From NCBI GenBank assembly GCA_002394605.1, contig DGUI01000011.1:73504-137503 (forward strand): DNA of 64,000 bases. The letters are read 5' to 3'. Origin of the DNA: Mageeibacillus sp. UBA4314. GTDB lineage: Bacteria; Bacillota; Clostridia; Saccharofermentanales; Saccharofermentanaceae. Within the stretch, counting starts at the first letter, position 1; every line of letters begins with the position of its first letter. Of this stretch, positions 1 to 6,972 are shown one piece after another. Below the pieces are notes generated by a model that made no database searches, had not been told where the DNA came from, and saw only the letters and a program-made list of their open reading frames with translations. The translations under genes and the position numbers were made by a program.

Positions 1-638
1 GCAACGTCCTGAGGACCTACGCCCTTGACAGGAGCACCTGTTAGGTAGATGGCAACAACACCGGGCATGTTGATGTCATATGTCTGACCAAGGAGCTGCT
101 TAACGAGCTCAGGGCCGCCTTCACCCATGGCCATCGTTCCAAGAGCGCCATAACGTGTGTGAGAATCGGAACCGAGGATCATCCTTCCGCCGCCTGCGAG
201 CATCTCACGGGCAAACTGATGGATTACGGCCTGATGAGGCGGAACATAAACACCGCCGTACTTCTTGGCGCATGTGAGGCCAAACATGTGGTCATCCTCG
301 TTGATCGTACCGCCAACTGCGCAAAGCGAGTTGTGGCAGTTCGTAAGAACATAGGGAACCGGGAACTTTGTAAGTCCGGAAGCTCTTGCCGTCTGGATAA
401 TACCTACGAAAGTGATGTCATGTGATGTGAGCTTGTCGAACTTGATCTTAAGCTTGTCCATGTTGCCTGAAGTATTGTGATCCCTCAGGATGCCGTAAGC
501 GATGGTCTCCTTCTTGGCATCTTCTTTCGAAATGGTCTTCCCCGTCTTTGCAGCGATCGCCGCACCGGCATCGTGGCTGTCAGGAATAATCTCTGTGCCT
601 CTGATAAGATAAGCACCTGAATCAAGTAAATTTATCAT
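1..638 (-). CDS. Aconitase-family hydratase, partial (3' end outside window)
   Basis: This is the first 212 residues of a member of the aconitase/isopropylmalate dehydratase large-subunit superfamily, whose members carry out [4Fe-4S]-dependent (de)hydration of carboxylic acids. The frame is open to the window edge. Family signs are the N-terminal MINLLDSGAYL, the cysteine in VLTNCHNSL (about residue 100) and the SDSHTRYGALG motif (about residues 163-173), which corresponds to the DSHT substrate/cluster motif of aconitases. The ATG at 638 follows a GGGAGGG ribosome site. The sequence resembles the group usually annotated only as 'hydratase' in Clostridia. The substrate cannot be told from this fragment and the C-terminal swivel domain is not visible. 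Family call is firm; exact function is open. Confidence 0.8.
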   Translation of the reverse strand, partial: MINLLDSGAYLIRGTEIIPDSHDAGAAIAAKTGKTISKEDAKKETIAYGILRDHNTSGNMDKLKIKFDKLTSHDITFVGIIQTARASGLTKFPVPYVLTNCHNSLCAVGGTINEDDHMFGLTCAKKYGGVYVPPHQAVIHQFAREMLAGGGRMILGSDSHTRYGALGTMAMGEGGPELVKQLLGQTYDINMPGVVAIYLTGAPVKGVGPQDV

Positions 639-786
639 TATTACCCTCCCGGTATTGTTTTATATCTTCATTTTCAGAATATATATATTATAAGAAAAAG
701 AGAAAAGTTGCAATCAGAGAGTTGAAAGTCGTGTCCTGGTGGAGTAGTTTTCCCGGAAGCTGTGCAGTTACCATTGAGCGAGGAGA

Positions 787-887
787 TTACATGTTTTTGT
801 ACATGTAAGTGCCCCAACATGTACATTTACATGTAATTTACATGAATCTGTACATGTAGAGCGTCTAAGATGTACGTTTACATGTAA
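787..887. repeat. Tandem pair of 50-nt imperfect hairpin repeats
   Basis: Two 50-nt units (787-836 and 838-887) are repeated with a period of 51. Each begins with TTACATG, contains TGTACATGTA, and ends with TTTACATGTAA. The two ends of a unit are largely complementary, so each could fold as a long hairpin. The arms are nearly identical between copies, while most differences fall in the centre. A 63-codon reverse-strand frame crosses the region but simply translates the repeat. The rest of 640-937, between the hydratase start and the toxin promoter, shows nothing else I can name. Confidence 0.75.
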
Positions 888-937
888 TAGCAAAACGGGG
901 GCAATTATCAAAAATAACTTTATAATCCAGCATAGCA

Positions 938-966
938 TTGACCTCCTCGTTAATAACATGTATTAA
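938..966 (+). promoter_or_regulatory. Candidate promoter of the small toxin-like gene
   Basis: TTGACC (938-943) and TATTAA (961-966) are separated by exactly 17 bases. Transcription would begin near 973, leaving about 36 nt of leader before the GTG start at 1009. The -35 box is strong and the -10 box moderate. Confidence 0.5.
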
Positions 967-1008
967 TCAGCATATCGGAGAGTATTCAAGGAAAGGAGGG
1001 CTGCGGAA

Positions 1009-1125
1009 GTGACAGATTATGAGATAATATCTCTGGTAATTGCCATCATCAGCTTGCTGGTCGGTGTCCTTGCCCTGTTACTGAAACTATTTGCTTATCT
1101 GGATTCCAGATATAGGCGCAAATGA
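1009..1125 (+). CDS. Small hydrophobic peptide, putative holin-like/type I toxin
   Basis: This is a 38-residue peptide starting with GTG, 8 nt after a strong AAAGGAGGG ribosome site (992-1000). Its layout is a short N-terminus (MTDYEI), one hydrophobic helix (about residues 5-26) and a basic tail ending YRRK. This matches the small 'putative holin-like toxin' peptides of Firmicutes, which open with T-x-Y-E-x-x-S-L and act on the membrane when overproduced. A facing promoter at 1216-1244 and a hairpin right after the stop give the layout of a type I toxin-antitoxin locus. The gene is too short for most automated callers. Toxicity is inferred from family and layout, not seen. Confidence 0.7.
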   Translation: MTDYEIISLVIAIISLLVGVLALLLKLFAYLDSRYRRK

Positions 1126-1209
1126 AAACCTCACCCAAGACTAGCACTCTATGGGTGAGGCATTACAACTCACTCAGAAGGTGACCGTCTTTGCAGACTG
1201 TACCTTTCT
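1122..1209 (-). ncRNA. Candidate antisense antitoxin RNA
   Basis: A transcript from the minus-strand promoter at 1216-1244 would begin near 1209. It would form an inner hairpin (1175-1210, around GTC/GAC), then the 8-bp GC-rich hairpin 1129-1160, followed on this strand by TTTTCATTT (1120-1128), which looks like an intrinsic terminator. The resulting RNA of about 88 nt is complementary to the 3' untranslated part and last codon of the toxin-like mRNA. No protein frame lies within it. Boundaries are estimates from promoter and terminator positions. Confidence 0.55.
1129..1160. terminator. Hairpin after toxin-like ORF, terminator on the minus strand
   Basis: CCTCACCC (1129-1136) pairs with GGGTGAGG (1153-1160). 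On the minus strand the stem is followed by TTTTCATTT, so it should end the antisense RNA. On the plus strand no T-run follows, but the stem may stabilise the toxin mRNA. Confidence 0.65.
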
Positions 1210-1215
1210 GATGTT

Positions 1216-1244
1216 ATTCTAATCATCTGACTCCCTTATGTCAA
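1216..1244 (-). promoter_or_regulatory. Strong antisense promoter inside the 3' end of the methyltransferase gene
   Basis: On the minus strand a perfect TTGACA (1244-1239) is followed after exactly 17 bases by TAGAAT (1221-1216). The -35 box lies within the last codons of the rRNA methyltransferase gene. No minus-strand protein gene starts within the next 500 bases, so its likely product is the small antisense RNA facing the toxin-like gene. Confidence 0.65.
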
Positions 1245-2021
1245 TCTTCTCCTCATCAGCTCATAACCTATAACAGAAGCCGCGGACGCTGCATTCAAAG
1301 ACTCTGCCTTGCCGGGCATAGGGATCTTTACTTTCGATGTGCAGCGTGATGATGCAAACTCTGACAGCCCCTTGCCTTCGTTGCCGATGAAGAACGCCAC
1401 TGGGAACTTGATATCAGATCCAAAAAGGTCATCTCCATGAAGATGCATGGCGATGGACGTTATCCCATTATCAGCGAGTTTACCGAACAGCAGTTCCTCA
1501 TCATCGAACATAACGACCGGGATATGCCAGGCAGAGCCCATGGAAGCTCTAAGAGCCTTATCGCCGAACGGGTCGCAGGAGCCTTTCGTGAGGATCACGG
1601 CGCTCATGTCGAAAGCATCGGCCATACGGATTATAGTTCCAACATTGCCGGGATCCTGCACATTCTCGAGGACACAGATCACGTCGTTACCACGGAGCGG
1701 CAGGTCATTTAGTAACTGAGGGCATTCGCAGATCATCGCGATCCCCTGGGAATTCACGGTCTGGGATATCTTATCAAAGAGCTTATCATCAAGAACATAG
1801 ACCGAAGCATCATCGATACCGTATTCAGAGGCGATCGATCTTCCCTCTTCCACCTTGCGTTCAGACAATATAAGACTGTCACATCTGCCGCCGCTTAGAA
1901 GACAGTCCGTTACGATCCTAAGACCCTCGATATACACTAGTTCAGGACATTTCTTCCTGTCCTGGACCTTCCTGATCTTCTTAAGGAACTGGTTATCCGA
2001 ACTCCTGATGATATCTCTCAT
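1236..2021 (-). CDS. TrmH/SpoU-family RNA 2'-O-methyltransferase
   Basis: This 261-residue enzyme should use S-adenosylmethionine to methylate a ribose 2'-OH in rRNA or tRNA. The N-terminal third is an RNA-binding substrate domain (KKIRKVQDRKK, then VYIEGLRIV). The C-terminal SPOUT knot carries three motifs: motif 1 VLENVQDPGNVGTIIR (about 115-130), motif 2 FIGNEGKGLS (about 214-223) and motif 3 IPMPGKAESLNAASAA (about 236-251). These are typical of the RlmB/TsnR-like 23S rRNA branch. The ATG sits 1 base after the stop of the upstream zinc-ribbon gene, so translation is probably coupled. Which nucleotide is modified cannot be told. Confidence 0.88.
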   Translation of the reverse strand: MRDIIRSSDNQFLKKIRKVQDRKKCPELVYIEGLRIVTDCLLSGGRCDSLILSERKVEEGRSIASEYGIDDASVYVLDDKLFDKISQTVNSQGIAMICECPQLLNDLPLRGNDVICVLENVQDPGNVGTIIRMADAFDMSAVILTKGSCDPFGDKALRASMGSAWHIPVVMFDDEELLFGKLADNGITSIAMHLHGDDLFGSDIKFPVAFFIGNEGKGLSEFASSRCTSKVKIPMPGKAESLNAASAASVIGYELMRRRLT

Positions 2022-2022
2022 G

Positions 2023-3174
2023 TCAGTTCAGGCACTCGTTGCACTTCAAGGTCTTGACGAATGTCTCGAACTCGTCCATATCCCTGGCGTCAGGCCTTGA
2101 ATCAGTGATCATTCCGACCAAGAGCTCATAACCCCATGAGATATAGGAGATCTTGGCATTCTTCCTGTGATCGCCAAAGCCGTCATTGCTTCCGTCAGCA
2201 GCATCAGGCGTGAGAACATTGGTATCGTCATCAGTAACCTGATTCTCTTTAACATCATTGAGCAGGCCGATGATACCGCTGTTATTGATAAATCTGTTAA
2301 CGCCGCCGATCGCTCCGGGAATGGCAGTGATCGCACCGAGTCCGAGCATCCTGGCTCCAGCCCTTGCCACGTTTCCGACAAAACCTGCAGAGGCATTAGT
2401 TACCTGCGTTATCTTGCCTGTTACATCCCTTACCTGCTCAAGACCGTCTGCAAGATCAGCAGCCGTTGACAAAGTCATTGAGATCTCATCGCCCTTGATG
2501 ATCGTTCCCAAAGTCAGATACTTATAAGTATCTCCTACACGGTATGTATAGATCTTGACCAGCCCGTCAAAGAAGAAATCGTCAAGAGAGAATCGCGTTC
2601 CGTGGTTCTCGTTCATTGCCTTATTAAGATCCAGCACTGAAGCATTCATGAACACTGTCCTGACGCTGTCAGCATCCTCGAAAGGAAAATCAGACGTCCT
2701 CTCAACACTTATCCTTCCGGCAGCGCCTGTTATCTGCTCCGCTGTCTTATCAAGGAACTTGGAAGAATCCATGAAATTACGCCTCTTGGCATTGAGTTTC
2801 TTTGCAAAACCGCCTTTGGCATCGTTATAGATACCGGACTTGATCTGGCAATACATGGAACCGCTCTCATAGAACATGGTCCTTCCGCCGGGGCAGGCCA
2901 TGTCGATCCTGAGCTTCCGGGGAGTTACCTTATCGGAACTGTCATTGATATATGATACGTTTGTCGTCGCACCGCGGGGCAGTATGGCAGAACCTATTAC
3001 CTTGCCCCTGTCATCCGTGATATCAACTGTGCCGTCCGCATTACGTCCGGTTCTTAAGTTCTCGTTTCCAAGTGCAGTGATATCAACGCCGCAGCACGGG
3101 CAGTTGCCGTACTGGATATCAGCCTGGGTAATTGCATAAGCACATGACGGACAAAACAGACCCTTCAGTTCCAT
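2023..3174 (-). CDS. Zinc-ribbon protein of unknown function
   Basis: I do not recognise this 383-residue protein. It opens with a zinc-ribbon pattern, FCPSCAY then CPCCG (about residues 8-33), and ends with another CNEC pair five residues from the C-terminus. The middle looks like soluble alpha/beta sequence, with a glycine/alanine-rich amphipathic stretch (about 265-300) that may contact membrane. It is not a clear transmembrane helix. No catalytic motif is visible. It begins after a GGAGA ribosome site, lies just downstream of the cyclophilin lipoprotein gene and is coupled to the SpoU methyltransferase. Terminal zinc ribbons of this kind are common in clostridial proteins with varied central domains. 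Confidence 0.6.
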   Translation of the reverse strand: MELKGLFCPSCAYAITQADIQYGNCPCCGVDITALGNENLRTGRNADGTVDITDDRGKVIGSAILPRGATTNVSYINDSSDKVTPRKLRIDMACPGGRTMFYESGSMYCQIKSGIYNDAKGGFAKKLNAKRRNFMDSSKFLDKTAEQITGAAGRISVERTSDFPFEDADSVRTVFMNASVLDLNKAMNENHGTRFSLDDFFFDGLVKIYTYRVGDTYKYLTLGTIIKGDEISMTLSTAADLADGLEQVRDVTGKITQVTNASAGFVGNVARAGARMLGLGAITAIPGAIGGVNRFINNSGIIGLLNDVKENQVTDDDTNVLTPDAADGSNDGFGDHRKNAKISYISWGYELLVGMITDSRPDARDMDEFETFVKTLKCNECLN

Positions 3175-3192
3175 ATTCCAATCTCCAATCAG

Positions 3193-3792
3193 TTATTCTA
3201 CAACCTTAACATACTCGATTACAGGCATAACATCGGGATTCTCGATAAAGCCCATGCTGCCCTGACCGGGACAAAGCGCACAGATCTTATCAACTACATC
3301 CATGCCTTCAGTAACATAACCGAATCCTGCATACTTACCGTCAAGAGATGATCTGCAGTCACCTACACAGACGAAGAACTGTGAACTTGCACTGTTATTG
3401 TCATTACCCTTGCGCGCCATTGAAAGAGCGCCTCTGGTATGAGCAAGATCATTCTCGATCCCGTTCTCCCTGAACTCACCCTTGATGGCAGCTACCTCAT
3501 CCTTGCCGGCGATCGTAGGATCACCGCCCTGGATAACAAAACCGGGCTGAACGCGGTGGATCTTAAGACCGTCGTAAAAACCGCTCTTGACCAGACTGAC
3601 GAAATTATTCACTGTGATAGGCGCCTTCTCCGGATAGAGTTCCAGCTTGATGATGCCATAATCCGTGATCTTCATCTCACACTTGATATGATCTGCTGAT
3701 GCCGTTGTTACTGAGCCTGAATTCTCACTGCTGCAACCGGCCATCATGATACAAAGTACAAAAGACAATAATAAACATGTAATCTTGCGCAT
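3193..3792 (-). CDS. Cyclophilin-type peptidyl-prolyl isomerase lipoprotein
   Basis: This 199-residue cyclophilin catalyses proline cis-trans isomerisation, here outside the membrane. The frame extends upstream, but the start chosen is the ATG at 3792, which has a GGAGG site and gives a proper lipoprotein signal (MRKITCLLLSF, lipobox MMAGC). The mature domain shows the family motifs NNFVSLVKSGFYDGLKIHRV, FVIQGGDP, GALSMAR and SSQFFV, including the catalytic arginine in HRV and the QFF stretch. It is divergent from the M20 peptidase gene, sharing a 91-base promoter region with a minus-strand TATAAT at 3818-3823. Likely role is folding of secreted proteins. Confidence 0.9.
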   Translation of the reverse strand: MRKITCLLLSFVLCIMMAGCSSENSGSVTTASADHIKCEMKITDYGIIKLELYPEKAPITVNNFVSLVKSGFYDGLKIHRVQPGFVIQGGDPTIAGKDEVAAIKGEFRENGIENDLAHTRGALSMARKGNDNNSASSQFFVCVGDCRSSLDGKYAGFGYVTEGMDVVDKICALCPGQGSMGFIENPDVMPVIEYVKVVE

Positions 3793-3883
3793 ACTAACCT
3801 CCAATATAAACAGAAATATTATACAATATCGGGACTCAAAAGTTATAATAATTAAGTCAAATAACAGAATTGAGGTGAGCTTA

Positions 3884-5164
3884 ATGGCTTTAAATGACAG
3901 AGAATTGGGATTCATGAAGGACATGATAAGAATACAAAGCGTCGGCGGGGCCCCCTGCCCCGGATGTCCTTACGGTGAGAACTCCAGGAAGGCACTGTCC
4001 GTATTCACGAAGAAAGCGGAAGAACTCGGCTTTAGAACGGGGATCATTGAAGATAAGGCAGGATATGTGGAGTTTGGCGAAGGCGAACGCATGATCGGTA
4101 TCGTATGCCACCTGGATGTAGTTCCGCAGGGTAGCGGTTGGGATACGGATCCTTTCGAACTGACGATAAAGGACGGCATCATGTATGGACGCGGGATCGT
4201 GGATGACAAGGGACCTGCTCTCGCTTCTTTCATTGCGATGAACAGGCTCAAGGAGTCCGGCTTTGTCCCCAAGTCAAGAGTCAGGCTGATACTGGGATCT
4301 GATGAAGAGAGGACATGCGACTGTATCGAGACATATGCTGTTAAGGGAGAGATACCTGATTTTGCCATTACTCCGGACGCGGAATTCCCGGTCATCTTCG
4401 CAGAGAAAGGAATACTCCATATCAGGATTTCCGGTGCATCGACCGGAAGGATCACTGCTAAGGCGGGAAATGCTGCAAACATGGTCCCCAACGAAGCATT
4501 TATCGAATACGGAGACAACAGATACGAAGGCAAAGGCAAGACTGCACATGCCTCCAAGCCTGAACTGGGTATCAACGCGATCCTCGACATGGTATCAAAG
4601 CTTAATAACGAAGTCCTGGAGACCTCCCCTCTCCTGTGCTACATAAGTGATGACATCGTCAGGAACACCTATGAAGGATATACCGGTTGTGACATCAATG
4701 ATATCTCAGGTACTATTACGGCTAACCCGGCAATGCTCGATATAAACTCAAGCACGGAGAGCCTTGTGATAGACATACGCTACCCGATAACTGCAAGACT
4801 TGATGATATCATGGATCACTTTAGGGAAGCTTGCGGCGCATATGGCCTGTCCGTTGAGATCGTAAGTCACATGGGGCCGATCCATAAGGATACGGATACA
4901 AACGAGATCAGGACACTTACGAAGATCTGGTCAGATAATATGGAACTTTTTGACGGGTTCAAGCCTGAATACAAAGAGAAGTTCACAAAGCCCGTTGCTG
5001 TCGGCGGCGGAACATATGCAAGGCACATGCCCAATACTGTCGCCTTCGGGGTCCAGTGCCCGTGGCAGGAAGACCAGTGTCATCAGGCAAATGAGCACAT
5101 GTCGGTGAACGATTTCGAAGCGCTTATCAAGATCATGACAGAAACAATAACGGCCCTCTCATGA
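3884..5164 (+). CDS. M20-family metallopeptidase, Sapep/PepV-like dipeptidase
   Basis: This is a 426-residue zinc peptidase of the M20 family, closest in pattern to the PepV/Sapep dipeptidases that trim dipeptides in the cytoplasm. Metal-site motifs are in order: CHLDVVPQGSGWDTDPFE (first His and Asp), GRGIVDDKGP (bridging Asp), GSDEERTC (catalytic/metal Glu pair) and TPDAEF. The last histidine is in ARHMPN near the C-terminus. The start is the ATG at 3884 after GAGGTGAG; an in-frame upstream extension to 3746 overlaps the divergent gene and lacks a ribosome site. A plus-strand TATAAT lies at 3844-3849. No signal peptide is seen. Confidence 0.88.
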   Translation: MALNDRELGFMKDMIRIQSVGGAPCPGCPYGENSRKALSVFTKKAEELGFRTGIIEDKAGYVEFGEGERMIGIVCHLDVVPQGSGWDTDPFELTIKDGIMYGRGIVDDKGPALASFIAMNRLKESGFVPKSRVRLILGSDEERTCDCIETYAVKGEIPDFAITPDAEFPVIFAEKGILHIRISGASTGRITAKAGNAANMVPNEAFIEYGDNRYEGKGKTAHASKPELGINAILDMVSKLNNEVLETSPLLCYISDDIVRNTYEGYTGCDINDISGTITANPAMLDINSSTESLVIDIRYPITARLDDIMDHFREACGAYGLSVEIVSHMGPIHKDTDTNEIRTLTKIWSDNMELFDGFKPEYKEKFTKPVAVGGGTYARHMPNTVAFGVQCPWQEDQCHQANEHMSVNDFEALIKIMTETITALS

Positions 5165-5173
5165 GGACCGTTA
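5148..5173. terminator. Bidirectional hairpin between convergent genes
   Basis: TAACGG (5148-5153) pairs with CCGTTA (5168-5173) and CCTC with GAGG inside. The stem spans the stop codon of the M20 peptidase gene, and a T-rich TTATTAT follows on the plus strand. It sits 5 bases from the 3' end of the convergent NlpC/P60 gene and probably serves both. Confidence 0.6.
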
Positions 5174-5177
5174 CTTA

Positions 5178-6605
5178 TTATACCAATCTTCTTGCTCCGT
5201 AGATGCACGACATTGCCGAATATGTTGAGGATATTACCTTCCCTCGCGATTGCGACGCATGCACGACCGTATTGTTGCCTATGTAGATTCCGACGTGATC
5301 GATCTTGCCATCCTTGTTGTAGTCGAAGAACACAAGATCCGCACACTTCAGATTCTTCGTGTCTGCCTCCGTACCATACTTATACTGGGCACTCGCACTG
5401 TGCGGCAGCACGATTCCGTAATACTTCGAGAATACGTACTTAACAAGTCCGGAACAGTCGGCCGATGTCGGCGACGAAGTACCAAACACATACGGTATAC
5501 CAAGGAAACTCTTCACATACTGATCGAAAGGCTTACTCGTATCATGCTTCGTCGACGTAGATGTCGGAGTAGGCGTTGCAGTTGCAGGTGTCTTCGTGGA
5601 AGTGTACTTCGCCATGATGTAATAGCCGTTGTCAAGCTTATACCATCCGTTGTCAGTCTCGGCCACAACGCTGAGCTTCGTTCCTGAACTTACGGTCTTA
5701 TATGTGCCGTAATCAGTGCCGGGACCCTTACGGATATTGACCGTAGTCGTTGTATATACAGTTGCCTTATACTCCTTCTCAGTCCAGCTCTGGGAACTCT
5801 TTGGAGTCGGAGTAGGCGTATTTGTCGCCTTCTTCTCTGACTTGGGCGTAGGAGTAGGCGTATTCGTCGCCTTCTTCGGCTTCGGAGTAGGTGTAGGTGT
5901 ATTAGTTGCCTTCTTCTCCGGTTTCTTGGTCGGAGTAGGAGTATTCGTTACCTTCTTCTCAGGCTTCTTAGTAGGTGTAGGCGTACTTGTATTAGTAGGT
6001 CTCTTCGCCTGCTGAGTAGGAGTCGGAGTATTAGTTGTCTTAGCACCAGGAGCCTTAGTTGGCTTTGGTGTAGGAGTATTGGTAGGTGTTGCCGTAGGCG
6101 CATTTGTAGGCGTCGGCGTAGGTGTAGCATCAGCCTCATTGATAAGAGTATTACTTAAGCAATAACCCTCTTCACCATCCTCCAGTCTGATCTTCGACCA
6201 GGCATCATTTGTGGAGATCTGAAGAACACGTGCATCCTTAACAAGTGTAGTAAGAACTTCAGAATCCATATCGGCCTGGGTTCTTACCTCGACTCCCTTC
6301 CGCTTTGTGTAACAGTATGTGCCATCATACTGGAACATTGATTCAGGTTTTCCGGAGAGCAAGAAAGTATAGCCTTCCATATCATTGTCAGGTTCCGGCA
6401 ATGAAGTAAAAGTCAAAAGAGTATCATCTTCTACATTGAATTCGGGATTACCGATAACATAGGAGCGCTCTGGAACCTGCAGAGAAACCTGTTCAGCAGC
6501 ACCGAGTTCTGAAACACAGAAGCCGGATACAGTAACAGCACAGCCAGTAATGAATGAGAGAACTCTCATTACAACATTGCGGGATATTAGATTGTCATAC
6601 TGCAA
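5178..6605 (-). CDS. Secreted NlpC/P60 peptidoglycan hydrolase with two SH3 domains
   Basis: This 475-residue secreted protein probably cuts peptide cross-bridges in peptidoglycan. The order is: signal peptide, a unique N-terminal region, SH3-like domain 1 (around EVRTQADMDSEVL), a long Thr/Pro/Lys-rich linker with repeated TNTPTPTP units, SH3 domain 2 (VNIRKGPGTDYG) and the C-terminal NlpC/P60 domain. Catalytic Cys is in SADCSGLV, His in DHVGIYIG and the third residue in VVHAS. I chose the TTG at 6605 because AAGGAG (6613-6618) lies 7 nt before it. Neither the ATG at 6635 nor that at 6569 has a good site. The linker DNA is repetitive and may be copy-number variable. Confidence 0.88.
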   Translation of the reverse strand: MQYDNLISRNVVMRVLSFITGCAVTVSGFCVSELGAAEQVSLQVPERSYVIGNPEFNVEDDTLLTFTSLPEPDNDMEGYTFLLSGKPESMFQYDGTYCYTKRKGVEVRTQADMDSEVLTTLVKDARVLQISTNDAWSKIRLEDGEEGYCLSNTLINEADATPTPTPTNAPTATPTNTPTPKPTKAPGAKTTNTPTPTQQAKRPTNTSTPTPTKKPEKKVTNTPTPTKKPEKKATNTPTPTPKPKKATNTPTPTPKSEKKATNTPTPTPKSSQSWTEKEYKATVYTTTTVNIRKGPGTDYGTYKTVSSGTKLSVVAETDNGWYKLDNGYYIMAKYTSTKTPATATPTPTSTSTKHDTSKPFDQYVKSFLGIPYVFGTSSPTSADCSGLVKYVFSKYYGIVLPHSASAQYKYGTEADTKNLKCADLVFFDYNKDGKIDHVGIYIGNNTVVHASQSRGKVISSTYSAMSCIYGARRLV

Positions 6606-6778
6606 TTGGGCACTCCTTCCCGCCCTGATGGGCATAGTTTGTTACATATATTATACAGTTCTTCGGACTCAATATAAGGCAAAAGCTAATGAATGGGTGT
6701 TTTGTAACTTGTTTGACTTATTTGAGACATGTTGTGGAAACATAAGAGTTGCTAAGGTTTGAAACTACTTGGCATTTC

Positions 6779-6897
6779 CTAGCAAATCGGCAGTTTTTTC
6801 CTAGCAATGCTAGGAAAAAAGTTGAATATGTTATGAATCCTAGCAAAATAGGCAGATCATCCTAGCAATGCTAGGAAATAATGCCTATTTTGCTAGG
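6779..6897. repeat. Cluster of CCTAGCA palindromes
   Basis: CCTAGCA or its complement occurs repeatedly. The palindrome CCTAGCAATGCTAGG appears twice (6800-6814 and 6861-6875) and a single arm lies at 6779-6794. The second palindrome is nested in the loop of a perfect 16-bp inverted repeat (6839-6854 with 6882-6897). The cluster lies in the 367-base gap between the NlpC/P60 start and the end of thrS. Apart from this cluster and the thrS terminator, I see no gene there. Confidence 0.75.
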
Positions 6898-6918
6898 AAG
6901 ACTTCTGCCAAATTAAAA

Positions 6919-6948
6919 GTGTCTCAAGCGACCACCCGCTTGAGACAC
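6919..6948 (-). terminator. thrS terminator
   Basis: A perfect 12-bp stem, GTGTCTCAAGCG (6919-6930) with CGCTTGAGACAC (6937-6948), is followed on the minus strand by TTTTAATTT. It lies 24 bases past the thrS stop codon. Confidence 0.85.
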
Positions 6949-6972
6949 CCTATCATAATTATTTAAATAACC

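Noticed and set aside
768..959. 63-codon reverse-strand frame over the hairpin repeat
   Set aside because: Its His-Val-Asn-Val-His repeats are simply the translated tandem repeat; no ribosome site and no family-like sequence.
3970..4590. 206-codon reverse frame inside the M20 peptidase gene
   Set aside because: Antisense shadow: the plus-strand frame has all family motifs and a ribosome site.
5716..6015. Plus-strand frame rich in GVGVGV
   Set aside because: It is the antisense of the Thr-Pro linker of the NlpC/P60 gene, made by low-complexity codons.
5800..6130. Regular repeats that might be a CRISPR array
   Set aside because: They are codon-level repeats of TNTPTP within an open frame, with no spacers of constant length. 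No CRISPR-like array was found in the window.
6779..6897. Attachment site or IS end
   Set aside because: No transposase or integrase gene in the window and no tRNA end beside it; kept only as an unexplained palindrome cluster.
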